DNA of 57,825 nt, from the NCBI GenBank assembly GCA_900316475.1, contig ONDA01000027.1, forward strand, positions 1-57,825, in the 5' to 3' direction. The notes under the pieces are model-generated. The model was not told the origin of the DNA and did not search any database. It saw only the letters and a program-made list of their open reading frames with translations. Positions 1 through 10,700 of this stretch are shown here, in pieces. Each line of letters starts with the position of its first letter. Position 1 is the stretch's first letter. The DNA comes from an uncultured Prevotellaceae bacterium. Its GTDB lineage: Bacteria > Bacteroidota > Bacteroidia > Bacteroidales > Bacteroidaceae. Both the position numbers and the translations under genes were made by a program.

Positions 1-1
1 C

Positions 2-2838
2 GCGGGCTGGACATTTACAGGATGGACGGGAACGGGCCTCAACGGTGCCCAGATGACGGTCACCATCGCTCAAGGCTCTACGGGTCACCGCCACTACACC
101 GCTACATGGACAGCCGATGAGCTTGCCACTGACGACAGCGGTGCCTATGTCATCAACACGAAGGATGACTGGAATCGTTTCTGTGCGCGTGTAAATAGCG
201 GCAATAATTATTGGGGCGAAACCGTCAAACTGACCGCCGATATCGGTACGGCTCAAGATCCTGTCACCACCAAGGCTGGAGGTGTGGTAGGTATTGATGT
301 TAGAGATTTCCAGGCGACATTTGATGGTCAAGGATATACACTGACCGTAAACTACATTGACGGAGCACCGTTCCAATTCACTATCAATGCAAGAATTAGC
401 AATCTGCATGTAACAGGCAACATCACTGCCAACAGTCAGTTTGCGGCAGGTCTTGTGTCAAGAGCTTATTACGGGCTTACCATCGAGAACTGCCGCAGTA
501 GCGTTGCCATTAGCAGCAGCGTTTCTGGCGATGGTACCCATGGCGGCCTCGTTGGCGTTGCCTATCAAGATAATAACAGTAATGTCAACATAACGGGTTG
601 TCTGTTCGATGGCTCCATGACTACTACCAATAACACCAACAACTGTGGTGGATTCATTGGATGGTCAAATAATTCTTCCCTAACGACCCTCAGCAACTCG
701 GTCTTAAAGCCCAGCAGCGTGTCAAACGGTATGTTGGAGAAGACATTTGTTCGCTACAATAGTGATACGGCTCCGACTATTACCAACACCTATTATGTCC
801 ATGTCGATAATCTGACTGAGAACCAAGGTAAGGAGGCTCATACTATCACTGCCGGAGAGAATGTGTCCAGCGTCGCCATCGGCGGTACGGCTACTGAGTA
901 TAACGTCAGCGGCATCACCGCATACGAAGGTTCTAATGGTCTCAAGTACGGTAGCACAGTCTATGCGGGCATCAGCGATGCGGTGGACCTCGCACTTACT
1001 GCCAATCCTCCGGCCCACTACACCGTTGACAAATACACGGTCTCTGCAGGTAGCATCACGAAAAACAGTGCCACCAGCGCCACACTCACCATGCCAAATG
1101 AGGATGTGACCATCAACGCCGATTTCCTCTACAACGCCAGCTACATTGCAGCAGACGGCACGCTACAGTCCCATACCGCTACTGAACTCACCAGCAGCGA
1201 CCATGAACTCACCAGCGGATGGTATGTGGTGAATGGTACGGTCTCCACCGCCCCTTACGTTGTCCCACTTTGGGATGATTGGGCCGGCTCGTATAATTAC
1301 GTTGCCTCTTCGCGCATCAACATCAGCGGCGACGTTAACATCATTCTCGCCGATGGCGCTACGCTGAATGCCGTAAATGGCACCTACACAGGCCCGGAGT
1401 TCCAGGAAGGCCGCGAAGCATCTGGCGGTATCCACGTGCCCGCAGGCAGCAGTCTCACTATCTACAGACAGAGCGGAGGCACTGGCGTGCTGAATGCAGA
1501 GACCAATTCTTCTGATGATGCTGCTATCGGTGGTGGATATCCGGGCCTCGGATGGGGTAATGCTCATGCTGGCACCATCACCATCTATGGAGGCACTATC
1601 AATGCTATAGCGTACGATAGCGGCATAGGTGGCACTCAAGGCAGCCACGGAGGTACCGTCAACATCTATGGTGGCACAGTCACAGCTCAATGTAACATGG
1701 GAGCTGCCATCGGTGGCGGTGGCAGCTGTACCGGTTTCACAGTTAACATCTCTGGTGGTACCGTTAATGCAACAGGTGGCACTGGAGCAGCAGCCATTGG
1801 TGGCGGCGGTTGGGGTTACGGCGGCACGGTCAACATCTCTGGCGGTGTCATCAACGCTACAGCTAATTACAGTACTTATCTCAATGACTATGAAGGCTAC
1901 GGCATTGGCGGAGGAACGGATTGCAAATCATCTACGACCGTCAACCTCAGCTGGACCAACACTACCGACCGCATCACGGCCACCAGCTACAACGGCACGG
2001 TGAACCTGAAGAAAGCCTTCCAGGATACCGACGGCGCCACCTGGAGTGCTGCTGACAACATCAGTACCAAGCCTGACGGCAAGACGCTTTACCCAGCAAA
2101 CACCCTTCTCTTCTTGGCTGACAATGCTGACAACAGCGCCGACATCAGTGCGGCTAACGGCAACACACGTAATGTTGTCCTCAGCGGCCGCACGCTCTAC
2201 AAGGACGGCAAGTGGAATACGCTGTGCCTGCCGTTCAACCTCACGGCGGCGCAGATAGCAGCGCATGCGGACTTCGCAGGTGCAACGCTGATGGAGCTGA
2301 ACACAGACGGCACGAACGGTTTCTACACAACGGACGGCACGCTCTATCTGGCATTCAAGGAGGCCACAGCCATTGTGGCGGGAGTACCGTATCTGGTGAA
2401 ATGGGACGCTGCAGGCGATGACTTCACCTCGCCCGTGTTCAGCGGCGTGACCATCGACGCTAAAGCCTCGACCACGGTGAGCGATGCCGACACGGGGTTG
2501 CAGGAGGTACAGATGGTGGGCTGCTACTCGCCGACGACAAGAGCATCCTGTTCCTAGGCGGCGACAACACGCTGTACTACTCGGCCGAGAATCGCAACAT
2601 CCGCTCGTGCCGCGCCTACTTCTCGGTACCGTACCTCAAACAGAATCCCGGCGCCAAGGCCCGCGCCTTTGTATTGAACTTTGACGATGAAGAGGCGACA
2701 GGCATTCTTGAAGTCTCTGCAGATTCAAAAGAAATGACGGATGATGCATGGTATTCGCTCGACGGTGTGCGCCTGAGCGGGAAGCCTACACAACGCGGTA
2801 TATATATCAATAACGGAAATAAGGTCGTAATTCAGTGA
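2..2838 (+). pseudogene. Beta-helix surface adhesin, 5'-truncated by the window and frameshifted near its 3' end
   Basis: The reading frame is open from base 2, upstream of the first ATG at 53, so the true start lies outside the window. The protein is rich in Gly/Thr/Ser/Asn and carries GLUG-like repeats (GGLVG at about residue 164) and a run of GGTVNI-type beta-helix turns around residues 510-620, as in secreted Bacteroidales adhesins. The frame stops at 2557, but frame 1 from about 2530 (residues DDKSILFLGGD) continues the expected C-terminal domain to 2838 and ends in RGIYINNGNKVVIQ, a common C-terminal tail of secreted Prevotella proteins. A small indel between about 2520 and 2535 therefore splits the gene. 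It could be a real inactivating or phase-variable mutation or a sequencing error. The exact ligand is unknown. Confidence 0.75.
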
Positions 2839-2843
2839 AAGAT

Positions 2844-3011
2844 ATGAAAAAGAATTATATGAAGCCCGCCATGTACGTGGTAGAACTACAGCATAAGACG
2901 CATCTGCTGCAAGCCAGCCAGACAAACAGAGTCCAGACCAGTGGCCTCGACAGCGGCGACGAGCTTGAGGTTAGCCAAGAGGGCGGCGGCAGCGATATCT
3001 GGGACAGATAA
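2844..3011 (+). CDS. Small KPxM-type companion peptide (55 aa)
   Basis: The start ATG lies five bases after the adhesin stop. The peptide begins MKKNYMKPAMYVVELQ and contains THLLQAS, then an acidic Gly-rich tail ending DIWDR. Two peptides of the same plan occur at 54915-55079 and 56931-57065, both beside fimbrillin-like lipoprotein genes. It has no signal peptide or membrane helix. Short proteins of this pattern are frequent in Prevotella and Bacteroides and their function is not known to me. The gene is too short for routine ORF calling, but three family members in one window argue that it is real. Confidence 0.65.
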   Translation: MKKNYMKPAMYVVELQHKTHLLQASQTNRVQTSGLDSGDELEVSQEGGGSDIWDR

Positions 3012-3021
3012 TCGCAATCAC

Positions 3022-3071
3022 GGGGACAGGTTTGATTGAGTTTCGGAATTCACATCAAACAACCTGTCCCC
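3022..3071. repeat. GGGGACAGG palindrome, copy 1
   Basis: GGGGACAGG-TTTGAT is followed after a short loop by ATCAAAC-AA-CCTGTCCCC. A longer and more perfect copy lies at 55158-55222. It resembles REP/BIME-type intergenic palindromes, and no transposase is nearby. Confidence 0.65.
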
Positions 3072-3103
3072 ATTGATTCGACGCATCGCAGTCTCTGACA
3101 CCC

Positions 3104-3125
3104 CGCAACGCTGTTGCGTTTTTTT
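3104..3125 (+). terminator. Intrinsic terminator after the adhesin/peptide unit
   Basis: CGCAAC-GCT-GTTGCG is followed directly by seven T. This is a compact hairpin with a U-tail in the orientation of the upstream genes. Confidence 0.7.
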
Positions 3126-3606
3126 CGGGAAAATATACGCCAGATTGGAATAAATTGAGTAATTTTGCCCCATAAAAGGCAAGCGGCAAAGCCGAGCGCA
3201 TTGAGCAATTTGTAGCAGAACGTGGAATTGAGTACGGTCTCCAAATCGTAACCTTGTTTTTCCTCAAATTCCCAAACTACCTTTATTTAAAGAAATCCTG
3301 CGAATTCTCACAAAGTTACGAAAAGTCGAGTGCAGAACAAAAGATTTTAATCTTTTTTATGCCGAGACGGAGGAGTTTCCTTGAGCAAAGCGAAAAACTA
3401 AGCCATTTTAGTCTGTAACGAAAGACGGATTTTGGAGAATTAACGCAGAAAGCGCGTAAATAAAAGGCAAGACGGGGAATAATGGGGAATCAAAGGACGA
3501 AGGGAAAAAGCAACTTGATACGGATTGGTGCAAGAGTTAGGTCTCTAAATCGGACTCGGCCATGCCGCTTGCCAGAGCAAGAACCCGCTTGAGTCATCGC
3601 AGACAG
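3126..3606. other. Non-coding stretch at the left island border
   Basis: I find no convincing gene here. The base composition is AT-rich and mixed. A short symmetric AAAAGATT/AATCTTTT element lies near 3339-3356 and could act as a weak bidirectional terminator. No integrase, recombinase or clear attachment site is visible. Confidence 0.5.
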
Positions 3607-4026
3607 TTAAAACCGCTCCTTAGAGCGTCCTACTTCTTTCTTGATGGTTTCGAGGTTAGTCTGGAAACGCCTTTGATTTACAGCCTTTGTCGCATCCATA
3701 AACCAGAACGGACCACAAGTTGGGGCAAAGTGTTTGATGACCTTTGATCTGACCGCCACCTCAATAGTCTGAATAGCCTTGAAGAGCAAAGCCTTCAAGT
3801 CCTTGTCGAAATAGTAACAAGCTAACACCTCTTCAAAATGACTGTTGGGAAGGAACTGATGAGTATGATGATCAGCTTCCAAATGATACCAGTAGTCTGC
3901 CAATCGGAAGTAACTGATAGCATTAAGAGTTTGTTCTGCCTTATTGGTATCAGCAATCATCAGACCTCTGCTTTGCAGTGTCTGGATCTGCTGTGCCAAC
4001 GTCATTGCTTGTTTGGTATATCTCAT
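3607..4026 (-). pseudogene. Truncated Abi_2 family (AbiD/AbiF-like) gene
   Basis: The product starts MRYTKQAM, aligned with MNYTKQLL of the intact Abi protein at 16078-16971, so I prefer the start at 4026 over the upstream ATG at 4038. It keeps the family blocks ISYFRLADYW, YYFDKDLKALLF, IQTIEVAVRSK and FWFMDA, then ends after SKERF at residue 139. The intact relative has 297 residues, so the C-terminal half is missing. The sequence beyond the stop does not continue the homology in any frame I read. It retains the upstream RNA hairpin and promoter. Abi_2 proteins are abortive-infection proteins with a HEPN-like fold. This copy is probably inactive. Confidence 0.75.
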
Positions 4027-4036
4027 GTCTATATAC

Positions 4037-4088
4037 AAAAAATGTCCCGCTGGGTACGCTGTTCTTATGGGAAGCGGGCGGGATTTGT
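4037..4088 (-). ncRNA. abiF-type hairpin RNA upstream of the truncated abi gene
   Basis: Read on the minus strand, TCCCGC pairs with GCGGGA, enclosing an inner CGCT/AGCG helix and a conserved GTACC tract, and ends in six T (4042-4037) eleven bases before the abi start codon. The copy at 16984-17046 has the same order of elements with different loop bases. Position after a consensus promoter suggests a short terminated transcript with readthrough into abi. A conserved abiF RNA motif is known next to Abi_2 genes; the match is from recollection. Confidence 0.7.
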
Positions 4089-4093
4089 CGTTG

Positions 4094-4125
4094 CGAAGAT
4101 AGGCTTTATTTCTGAATCTTCCAAA
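4094..4125 (-). promoter_or_regulatory. Promoter of abi RNA copy 1
   Basis: On the minus strand TTTG (4125-4122) is followed by 20 bases and TATCTTCG (4101-4094), close to the Bacteroidetes consensus. The expected start is near 4088, at the 5' foot of the RNA hairpin. Confidence 0.65.
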
Positions 4126-4166
4126 CTTTTTGAGACATTTTTTACAGAAAAAGCAAGAAAAATGGG

Positions 4167-4183
4167 TTCACAAGGCTTGTGAA
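4167..4183. promoter_or_regulatory. Palindromic operator upstream of the main island operon
   Basis: TTCACAAG-G-CTTGTGAA is a perfect 8+1+8 dyad centred about 66 bases before the expected transcription start. Its 15-bp core recurs exactly at 18551-18565 upstream of the second island promoter. A single-base centre makes a hairpin unlikely, so a dimeric DNA-binding protein is the better reading. No such regulator is obvious in the island. Confidence 0.6.
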
Positions 4184-4207
4184 AACGTTATTTTTGTATA
4201 AAAACAG

Positions 4208-4236
4208 TTGAAATTCCAAAATAATGTGTATCTTTG
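4208..4236 (+). promoter_or_regulatory. Promoter of the main island operon
   Basis: TTG (4208-4210) is followed by 18 bases and TATCTTTG (4229-4236), a good Bacteroidetes promoter. Transcription would start near 4242, leaving a leader of almost 390 bases before the first gene. Confidence 0.7.
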
Positions 4237-4241
4237 CAGTG

Positions 4242-4590
4242 TCCTTTCTGAATGCTGAAAGCCCTTTGGGAACAGATGACCGATGGTCAGCGATGCACCT
4301 TTGGGTAATCACAGGAGGGCGGGATACATACATACAAAGGCGTTTTCTGAACGCTTTGGGTTTGACGGCCTAAGAATCTCGCAAATTCAAACTGTTAGTC
4401 AAAACCGAAGCAACGGAAACGCCCCTTGAGGTGTAATTATTGTACCCATCTACGTGGTGGGCTATGATATATACACGGGCGTGGGGCTTTCAGCGTTGCT
4501 CGGTTCGACTAACAGGGCAATGCGAGAGCCTTTAGACCGTGGACCGGGCACAGAACTGGCTCCACGTTTTTCGTGTGTATATGATAGTAA
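4242..4590 (+). ncRNA. Long structured leader RNA of the island operon
   Basis: This stretch has no credible ORF but many possible helices in order: CTTTC/GAAAG (about 4245-4261), TGACC/GGTCA, CAAAG-CGTT/AACG-CTTTG near 4335-4362, GGTTTGAC/GTCAAA-CC, and CCCATC/GGTGGG. A large closing helix joins ATATACAC plus CGTGG (about 4471-4486) to CCACG plus GTGTATAT (about 4555-4583). Inside it a stem of about 14 pairs joins GGCTTTC-GCGTTGC to GCAATGC-GAGAGCC. I do not recognise it as a named RNA. It could be a 5' regulatory leader or an independent RNA partner of the system. Confidence 0.55.
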
Positions 4591-4631
4591 CATTAACGGA
4601 TACAATAAATAGTTAAAGAATTGTCATAAAT

Positions 4632-5894
4632 ATGAAGAAGAAATTGTTAGCAATTAGTGGCGCACTTGCAATTGCGGCAGTTGCATTAGTCTCTTCCTGT
4701 GGCGGCGACATTAACACTGTTGGCGACTCGCACTTCAATGCTGATGGAACATTGCCAGATTCGGTTGACACAATTTCCTTGAAGCCTTCTGCTCCTACGA
4801 AAGTCAAGTTCTATGTAGAAGTTTCCGGAAGCATGAACGGATTCTTCAGGGCTAACAAGACAACCAATTTCAAAAAAGACGTGTGGCAGATTCTTAGCTA
4901 CTACTCAGCAATTGCCCCAGAGATAACCATTCTGACAAACGATGGAAGCGTTGGCAGCAGTTATCCTCAGACTCAATTTCAAACGCTAATGAATACGGGA
5001 GCATTTGTCAGTTCCGCTTCGACAAGAGTTCCTTTGATGCTGGAATCGATATTCAACAATCTAAAAACAGAAGAGGGAGAGGTCGCAGTCCTGATTTCAG
5101 ACATGAAATATAGTCCTGTTGGCGCTGCTGCTCCCGAAGTCTTGATGAGCCAATATAGCACCGATATTAGCAAGATACTTGGCACTCGAAAGAAAGCTGT
5201 TAGCCTAATCGGGGCTACTTCCGACTATTTAGACAAAAAGGGAAATGTGACGACAGACAAATCACCTTATTTTTTCTTCGTCATCGGTAATGGAGAGCAA
5301 GTCGCTTTTATGAGAAACGGCATTTCTACGATGCTGGAAAACAACAAGCGACTCGTTGACAATATTGAAAGTGGTTTTGATTATGGCGTACCTACATGTT
5401 CTTTTGGTATTCCAGACAACTGCTGGCAGTTGGATGACACTACCCCAACTTTTGTAGGATTTGACGAGTCTGCCAATGATACATGTACGATAAAGATGGA
5501 AGTCCATCTTGAAAGCTATCGATGGATTGTAGCATCAGAGTCATATTTCAAAAACGCATTCAAGATAAAGACTCTCTATGGATCGAATGTGGAACTGGGT
5601 AAGGTAGAATTTGATATTAAGAACATAACAGACAAAGAACTTGTCCGCACTGCTACTGCTATCGCAGAAGTAAAGGTATTTGATATGGCTATGGACTCAG
5701 AGGTGCTTGAATGGACATTAGAGCTCCCTGATACAGACTATACCCTTTTCTGCCCCTACTTTGACGGAGCAATCAGTGAAAACGACCCAACAAAATCATA
5801 TTCTGTAGCAGATTTCGTGAAAGGCATCTTCTATGGTGGTGTTGTTAATAAGACATTAAAGCCCAATTACATATTAATTTCTAAAAACTCATAA
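4632..5894 (+). CDS. vWA-like domain lipoprotein, first gene of the island operon
   Basis: The 420-residue product begins with a lipoprotein signal (MKKKLLAISG... VSSC, Cys about residue 23), so it should be anchored in the envelope facing the periplasm or outside. A vWA-like fold is suggested by FYVEVSGSMNGF near residue 60, which resembles the MIDAS DxSxS motif with Glu in place of the first Asp, and by the strand VAVLISDMKYSP near residue 153, which supplies the late MIDAS Asp. vWA domains bind protein partners, often through a metal. The gene is followed after six bases by 5901-6344. It likely supplies the extracytoplasmic sensor or scaffold part of the system; that role is inferred. Confidence 0.65.
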   Translation: MKKKLLAISGALAIAAVALVSSCGGDINTVGDSHFNADGTLPDSVDTISLKPSAPTKVKFYVEVSGSMNGFFRANKTTNFKKDVWQILSYYSAIAPEITILTNDGSVGSSYPQTQFQTLMNTGAFVSSASTRVPLMLESIFNNLKTEEGEVAVLISDMKYSPVGAAAPEVLMSQYSTDISKILGTRKKAVSLIGATSDYLDKKGNVTTDKSPYFFFVIGNGEQVAFMRNGISTMLENNKRLVDNIESGFDYGVPTCSFGIPDNCWQLDDTTPTFVGFDESANDTCTIKMEVHLESYRWIVASESYFKNAFKIKTLYGSNVELGKVEFDIKNITDKELVRTATAIAEVKVFDMAMDSEVLEWTLELPDTDYTLFCPYFDGAISENDPTKSYSVADFVKGIFYGGVVNKTLKPNYILISKNS

Positions 5895-5900
5895 TAACAT

Positions 5901-6344
5901 ATGAAACTCTTAAAGCTATATAGTTGGATTACTGGTACAATGGCTGATTTTGCAAAGCCTTATTCAGGAAACAAGGCTCTGTATAACCAAGCCAAGGGAT
6001 TTTGGAACAAGCTAGAGAACTCTTCTTTAGTTATCGTTCTAATCTTTTTGATTTTAGGCATTGCATGGGCTGCCTATTACTATACATCTTATAATAACAG
6101 CCCGGGGCGTCACTATACACCAAAGCACTGGATACTATTGCTCCTTGCTACAGTTGTCGTTACCTTTCTTGTAACACTTGGCTTTGAGTATTTAGCTGTT
6201 GAGCCAAAAATCAACGGAGCATTCTTACTTGAAGTGAAGATAGCGATTGCTAATGCACTTTACGCAGCATTTGTTTATCTTCTCACCTCTATTGTATGGT
6301 GTAATACATTACCGACGAACGCATACAAGATGTTTAAATTTTGA
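5901..6344 (+). CDS. Three-helix membrane protein of the island operon
   Basis: The 147-residue product has three strong hydrophobic segments: about residues 39-58 (LVIVLIFLILGIAWAAYYY), 72-96 and 111-135. There is a soluble N-terminal part of about 35 residues. I recognise no family. It is separated by six bases from both neighbours, so it is translated as part of the operon. A likely role is an inner-membrane adaptor between the vWA lipoprotein and the cytoplasmic tubulin-like and actin-like proteins, but this is only position-based inference. Confidence 0.6.
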   Translation: MKLLKLYSWITGTMADFAKPYSGNKALYNQAKGFWNKLENSSLVIVLIFLILGIAWAAYYYTSYNNSPGRHYTPKHWILLLLATVVVTFLVTLGFEYLAVEPKINGAFLLEVKIAIANALYAAFVYLLTSIVWCNTLPTNAYKMFKF

Positions 6345-6350
6345 ACAGTT

Positions 6351-7748
6351 ATGAAGAAAGTATTCGTATTCTGCATCGGAGGAACTGGCATCCGTGTAAT
6401 GAAAAGCATAACGATGCTTATGGCTGGAGGAATGAGTACCAATGGCTATACAGTAGTGCCCATTATTCTTGACCCGCATCTTGACCTCGAAGAAAAGAAG
6501 AATTTGCATTCGTTGATTGACAACTACGAGTCAATCTACAAGCAAAGTATCAATAACGGCACTTCGACATTGAATCATTTGGAGGGATTCTTTAATTCTG
6601 AGATGCTCACTATTGGCGAGTTAAACAACCAACTAAACGATACGCAGCAGGCAACAGGTAGCAAAGAAAAGTTCTCCTCATACATAGATGTTTCAAATCT
6701 GGGAACAAGAGACATTAACAACTATCTGGTTGAGACACTATTTTCTACCAAGAACCTGAACAACCCATTATCTGTCGGTTTCAAGGGGAATCCCAACGTA
6801 GGAACCGTTGTGTTAGGCGACATGATAGAAGGTGCAGATTGGTTCAAGGCCTTTAAACTTCATTGTGAGAAAGACGACCGAGTATTTATCATCAGTTCTA
6901 TTTTTGGCGGCACAGGAGCTTCGGGCTATCCTCTGCTTGAAAAGAAGATTCGTGGAACGAATAATCAACCGACTGTCAAGAACGCCTTAATGGGTGCCGT
7001 TACGGTTTTGCCCTATTTTGGTCTGAAAGACCCGTCTTCATCCGGGAGTGATATAGATTCCACGAACTTCTATACGAAAACGAAAGCAGCACTGGCTTAT
7101 TATCAAAACACTGTGCAATCCGATTATCTGTACTATGTCGGAGAAAAAACACTTCGTCAGGTCTATGAGAATGATGAACAGAAACAAGAAGATACTGCCA
7201 ATTTCATTGAACTGGTTGCAGCTTCTGCTTTGTTCGACTTCCTAACAAGAGAAAGACCTGAGCGTCGTCAATATATGACAAGAGCCATTGAGGATGACAA
7301 GGAATCCATGTCATTGCCTTCTCTGGGAGATGGTTATAAAGATATTGTCAAGTCAGTAGCTGACTACATGATTCTACGCCAGTTAGTCGAGCATTTGAGT
7401 GACGAGCCTTTCTTTCCTCTTTCAAAAGATCGCGGGTTGAACAGTTCTTTCTATAAGGATTCTGCATTCCTATCACTGAAGCGTTTTACCGATGTGTATT
7501 TCAAATGGTATCATGAACTGGCTACAAACAATCGCGCTTTTGCGCCACTTCACTACGACAATCCACGTATGATGTCAGGATTCATTAAGCACATGAACCT
7601 TGATGCCAAAGACGATTCATATTACCTTCTTGAAATGATTAAGGCAAGCAATGCCTATAAAGCAAAAGACCATAGCAACAAATTCAGATTTTTCCTGCAA
7701 TTTGCCTATGAAGCAATCAATCACTATACAAAGAAAATTTACATATAA
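6351..7748 (+). CDS. Tubulin-like GTPase-fold protein
   Basis: The 465-residue protein opens with a hydrophobic strand and GGTG (MKKVFVFCIGGTGIRVMKS, residues 10-13), as in Tubulin_2-type proteins. It has a second Gly-rich loop, IFGGTGASGYP near residues 185-195, matching the position and style of the tubulin/FtsZ signature GGTGSG. A strand AVTVLPYFG follows, as in that fold. The C-terminal half is helical and unfamiliar. Tubulin-like proteins bind GTP and may form filaments. It is predicted to be cytoplasmic. The gene is six bases after the membrane protein and two bases before the actin-like ATPase gene, which suggests coupled synthesis. The family call should be tested by profile search. 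Confidence 0.65.
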   Translation: MKKVFVFCIGGTGIRVMKSITMLMAGGMSTNGYTVVPIILDPHLDLEEKKNLHSLIDNYESIYKQSINNGTSTLNHLEGFFNSEMLTIGELNNQLNDTQQATGSKEKFSSYIDVSNLGTRDINNYLVETLFSTKNLNNPLSVGFKGNPNVGTVVLGDMIEGADWFKAFKLHCEKDDRVFIISSIFGGTGASGYPLLEKKIRGTNNQPTVKNALMGAVTVLPYFGLKDPSSSGSDIDSTNFYTKTKAALAYYQNTVQSDYLYYVGEKTLRQVYENDEQKQEDTANFIELVAASALFDFLTRERPERRQYMTRAIEDDKESMSLPSLGDGYKDIVKSVADYMILRQLVEHLSDEPFFPLSKDRGLNSSFYKDSAFLSLKRFTDVYFKWYHELATNNRAFAPLHYDNPRMMSGFIKHMNLDAKDDSYYLLEMIKASNAYKAKDHSNKFRFFLQFAYEAINHYTKKIYI

Positions 7749-7750
7749 TT

Positions 7751-10700
7751 ATGCCAAGAATAGATCTAAATATAGTTGATAGAGGAGCCCAAGGAACATC
7801 TTGGACTGCAGACAGTATTGCGCTGACCGCAGAAAGCCTCGACGAGGTAATGGAGCAAAAGACCGATAATAGCGGTGCATTAAATTCCCTGCCCACTCCT
7901 TTTGCACGTTTCTTTGTGGCAAAAGAGGCATTCCGCCGCTTATTGGCAGAAAACCTCAACAGTAATAATGAGGCAGGATTTGCGTATAGCCAAATGGTAT
8001 CGGACATACTCGATGTATACGAACTCCTCTTTAATCTCACATTCCATAAAAACAACTCATGGAAACGTGGCGAAAGATTGGAGTTGCGAGAATGGAAGAG
8101 TCAGGAGAATCTGGCAATAATCAAGGCAAAGATGCCTGTATTCTACAATTCAATAGAAGAGTATTATAACACAGACATCAAGGAGGACAAGCTCTTTTTT
8201 CTGGTGTTTTCTGACAACGGCAGAGAAGTATTGCTTGCGTGCAGTTCTCCATTTACAGGCTTTGCAACCCCACCCGACATGGATAAGTCTATGGCAAAGA
8301 CCGACGGTGTAGCTACACTTGTCTTTGCAGGCGAGCAATATAAGGATTTACATATCAGAAGGAAATCTGGAGGTGAATATTTCCGCGACGTTAAGCCTTT
8401 CAGCGAAAGAGAAACTGATTTCAAGAACTATATGTTCAACACGTTGTTTGGCTCTGACGACGTAGACGGCAGATTCAAGGAGATAAAAGAGTTTGTCAGA
8501 AGCTACAAGTTGGATCCCGACATACGCAGTGACTACAAGCAGAAGCTGGCTCCAGTTAAAACTGACCAAAACGATGATTTGATTATCAACGGGCTTCGCA
8601 TTCAGGAACTCAACGAAATTGACGTCAACAATTTCTTTACTGAAACGCTCATTAGACTACCTTACAGAATTTCCAAAGACAATTTCATTGCCGTTACTTA
8701 TCAGAATGATTTCACAGGGAGAGACTATGATTATCTTCTGCCCTTCAAGCCGGAAGTGATGGGTCTGTTCGATAATGGCCATCTGGATGCAGACATACAT
8801 ATCAACAGGAACTCTGTCACGGCTTATCTCCGCTATAATAATAAGGAATACACGAAGGAGTATGCTTTGGATCCTTTCCAAGCTGGACAAGGCAGGATTG
8901 TAGACCTCCAGGGATGTAAAATCAGTTTTGACTTAGGTATCTTCCCCAATATCCTATCTCATAAAGTACAGGAGAACAACTATTTCAAGGTACTTGTAGT
9001 GGGCGCTGATGAAGACCCAGAAGCTCCTAACTTTAATATCGACCAGATTTCGTTATCGTTCTTTAGGAACGGAGAAGACGGATTTGAGCACATCAAGGAA
9101 GTTACTGCTGAACAAAATGCCTCATTTGGAACATGGCCTGCAGTTGTGCGCTCTCGACAAAAGACAGAATTGGAAGAAAGCGGTACGAAGTTCTATGAGT
9201 TGTACAATACTACTTTTGACCTTATTGAGGTGAAAGTGTTGAATTATACGGGGCTCATCATGCCTATATGGCGTAGAAGCCAAGCTACGAACGAGACATA
9301 TACTTATGCTATTGACCTAGGAACATCTAACACGTTTATGTCTCGTTGTAAGAATGGGCCTGATGGTCAGCCAGACTTAAGCCGTAAGCCAGAACTCTTT
9401 AAGATGGAGAAACCTATGGTCAGTTTCATGCATGAGATACCCAACGATCAACAATTCTCTTTGACGAGAAGAATAGAGGACTCTATCTTTGATAAAGCCA
9501 AGAACAAGATTAAGACAGAGTTCTTGCCAGCAATCATTGATGGAACGGACTATAAGTTCCCTATCCGTACTGCTATTTGTGGTATTCACGACCGCTCAAA
9601 GAAACCAAGACTATTTGATAATCACAACATTGCCTTTTTCTATGAAAAGTTGATGGCAAATGAGGACCAAGAGGTACACACAGACATCAAATGGGACAAA
9701 AACGAGGACATGCTCCGGATATTTGTACGTGAATTATTGTTGATTATCAAATGCGATATCTTGCAACGTAACGGCGACTTAGACCGCACAAAACTCGTAT
9801 GGTTTAGCCCGCTTAGCTTCTCTGGCACGGAAAAGGAATTGTATCAAGACATTTGGACAAATGAGCCTAAAGAGGTACTTTTTATACAGAAAGAACAGAT
9901 AAAGCAATACTCTGAGTCTGAGGCGCCCTATTACTACTATAAGAAGATGGACTATATAGTAGATTCCGACGCAGTGACTGTTATCGACATTGGAGGCGGC
10001 TCTACAGATTTCGTGTATTTCCAAGACAACAAGCCTGTAGTAGCCAATTCTGTTCATTTCGGATGTGATGTTCTGTGGGAAAATGGTTTCAATGCCTTTG
10101 GTAATGCAAGGGACAACGGTATCTTTAAACGCTATGCAGACACCATTCGCTTCGAGAGGAAAGACCTTGAAGACTTGAACGAGAGTTTCAAGAATGTTGA
10201 TGCCGTCAAGACGAAAGACATTATTAATTTCTGGCTTGGAAATGAACAGTATTGTGGTATCATCAAATCATTGCGAACAGACTTCAAGCCTGTTTTCGTT
10301 TATCATTTCACGTCAATACTGTTCTACATGGCAAACATGTATAAGGACAATGGACTTGCAGCACCTCGTACAGTCGTGTTTAGCGGCAATGGCAGTAAGT
10401 ATATTGACAGCTTCATTTCGACAGAATCTGAAGTATTGGAGAAAATTATCAATACTGTGTTTGGCAAGGTGTTTGGGGGAACGCATAACATAAACCTGAA
10501 ACTTCCCGAAGAACGAAAGGAATCTACCTGCTATGGCGGTCTTTATCGTGAGCCAACAGCACCTAAGGTTAAAGATGTGGTTTACCAAGGCGATAGTACT
10601 AGGAACTATCAAAAAGTGTCAGACATTACATCGAACTTTGATTCTCTGAAAGTAGCACTTCTAGCGAAGTATAAAGAATTGAACACTTTATACAAGTCAG

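Noticed and set aside
4142-4333. Minus-strand 63-codon frame over the operator and leader
   Set aside because: It crosses the promoter and the structured leader and has no family resemblance.
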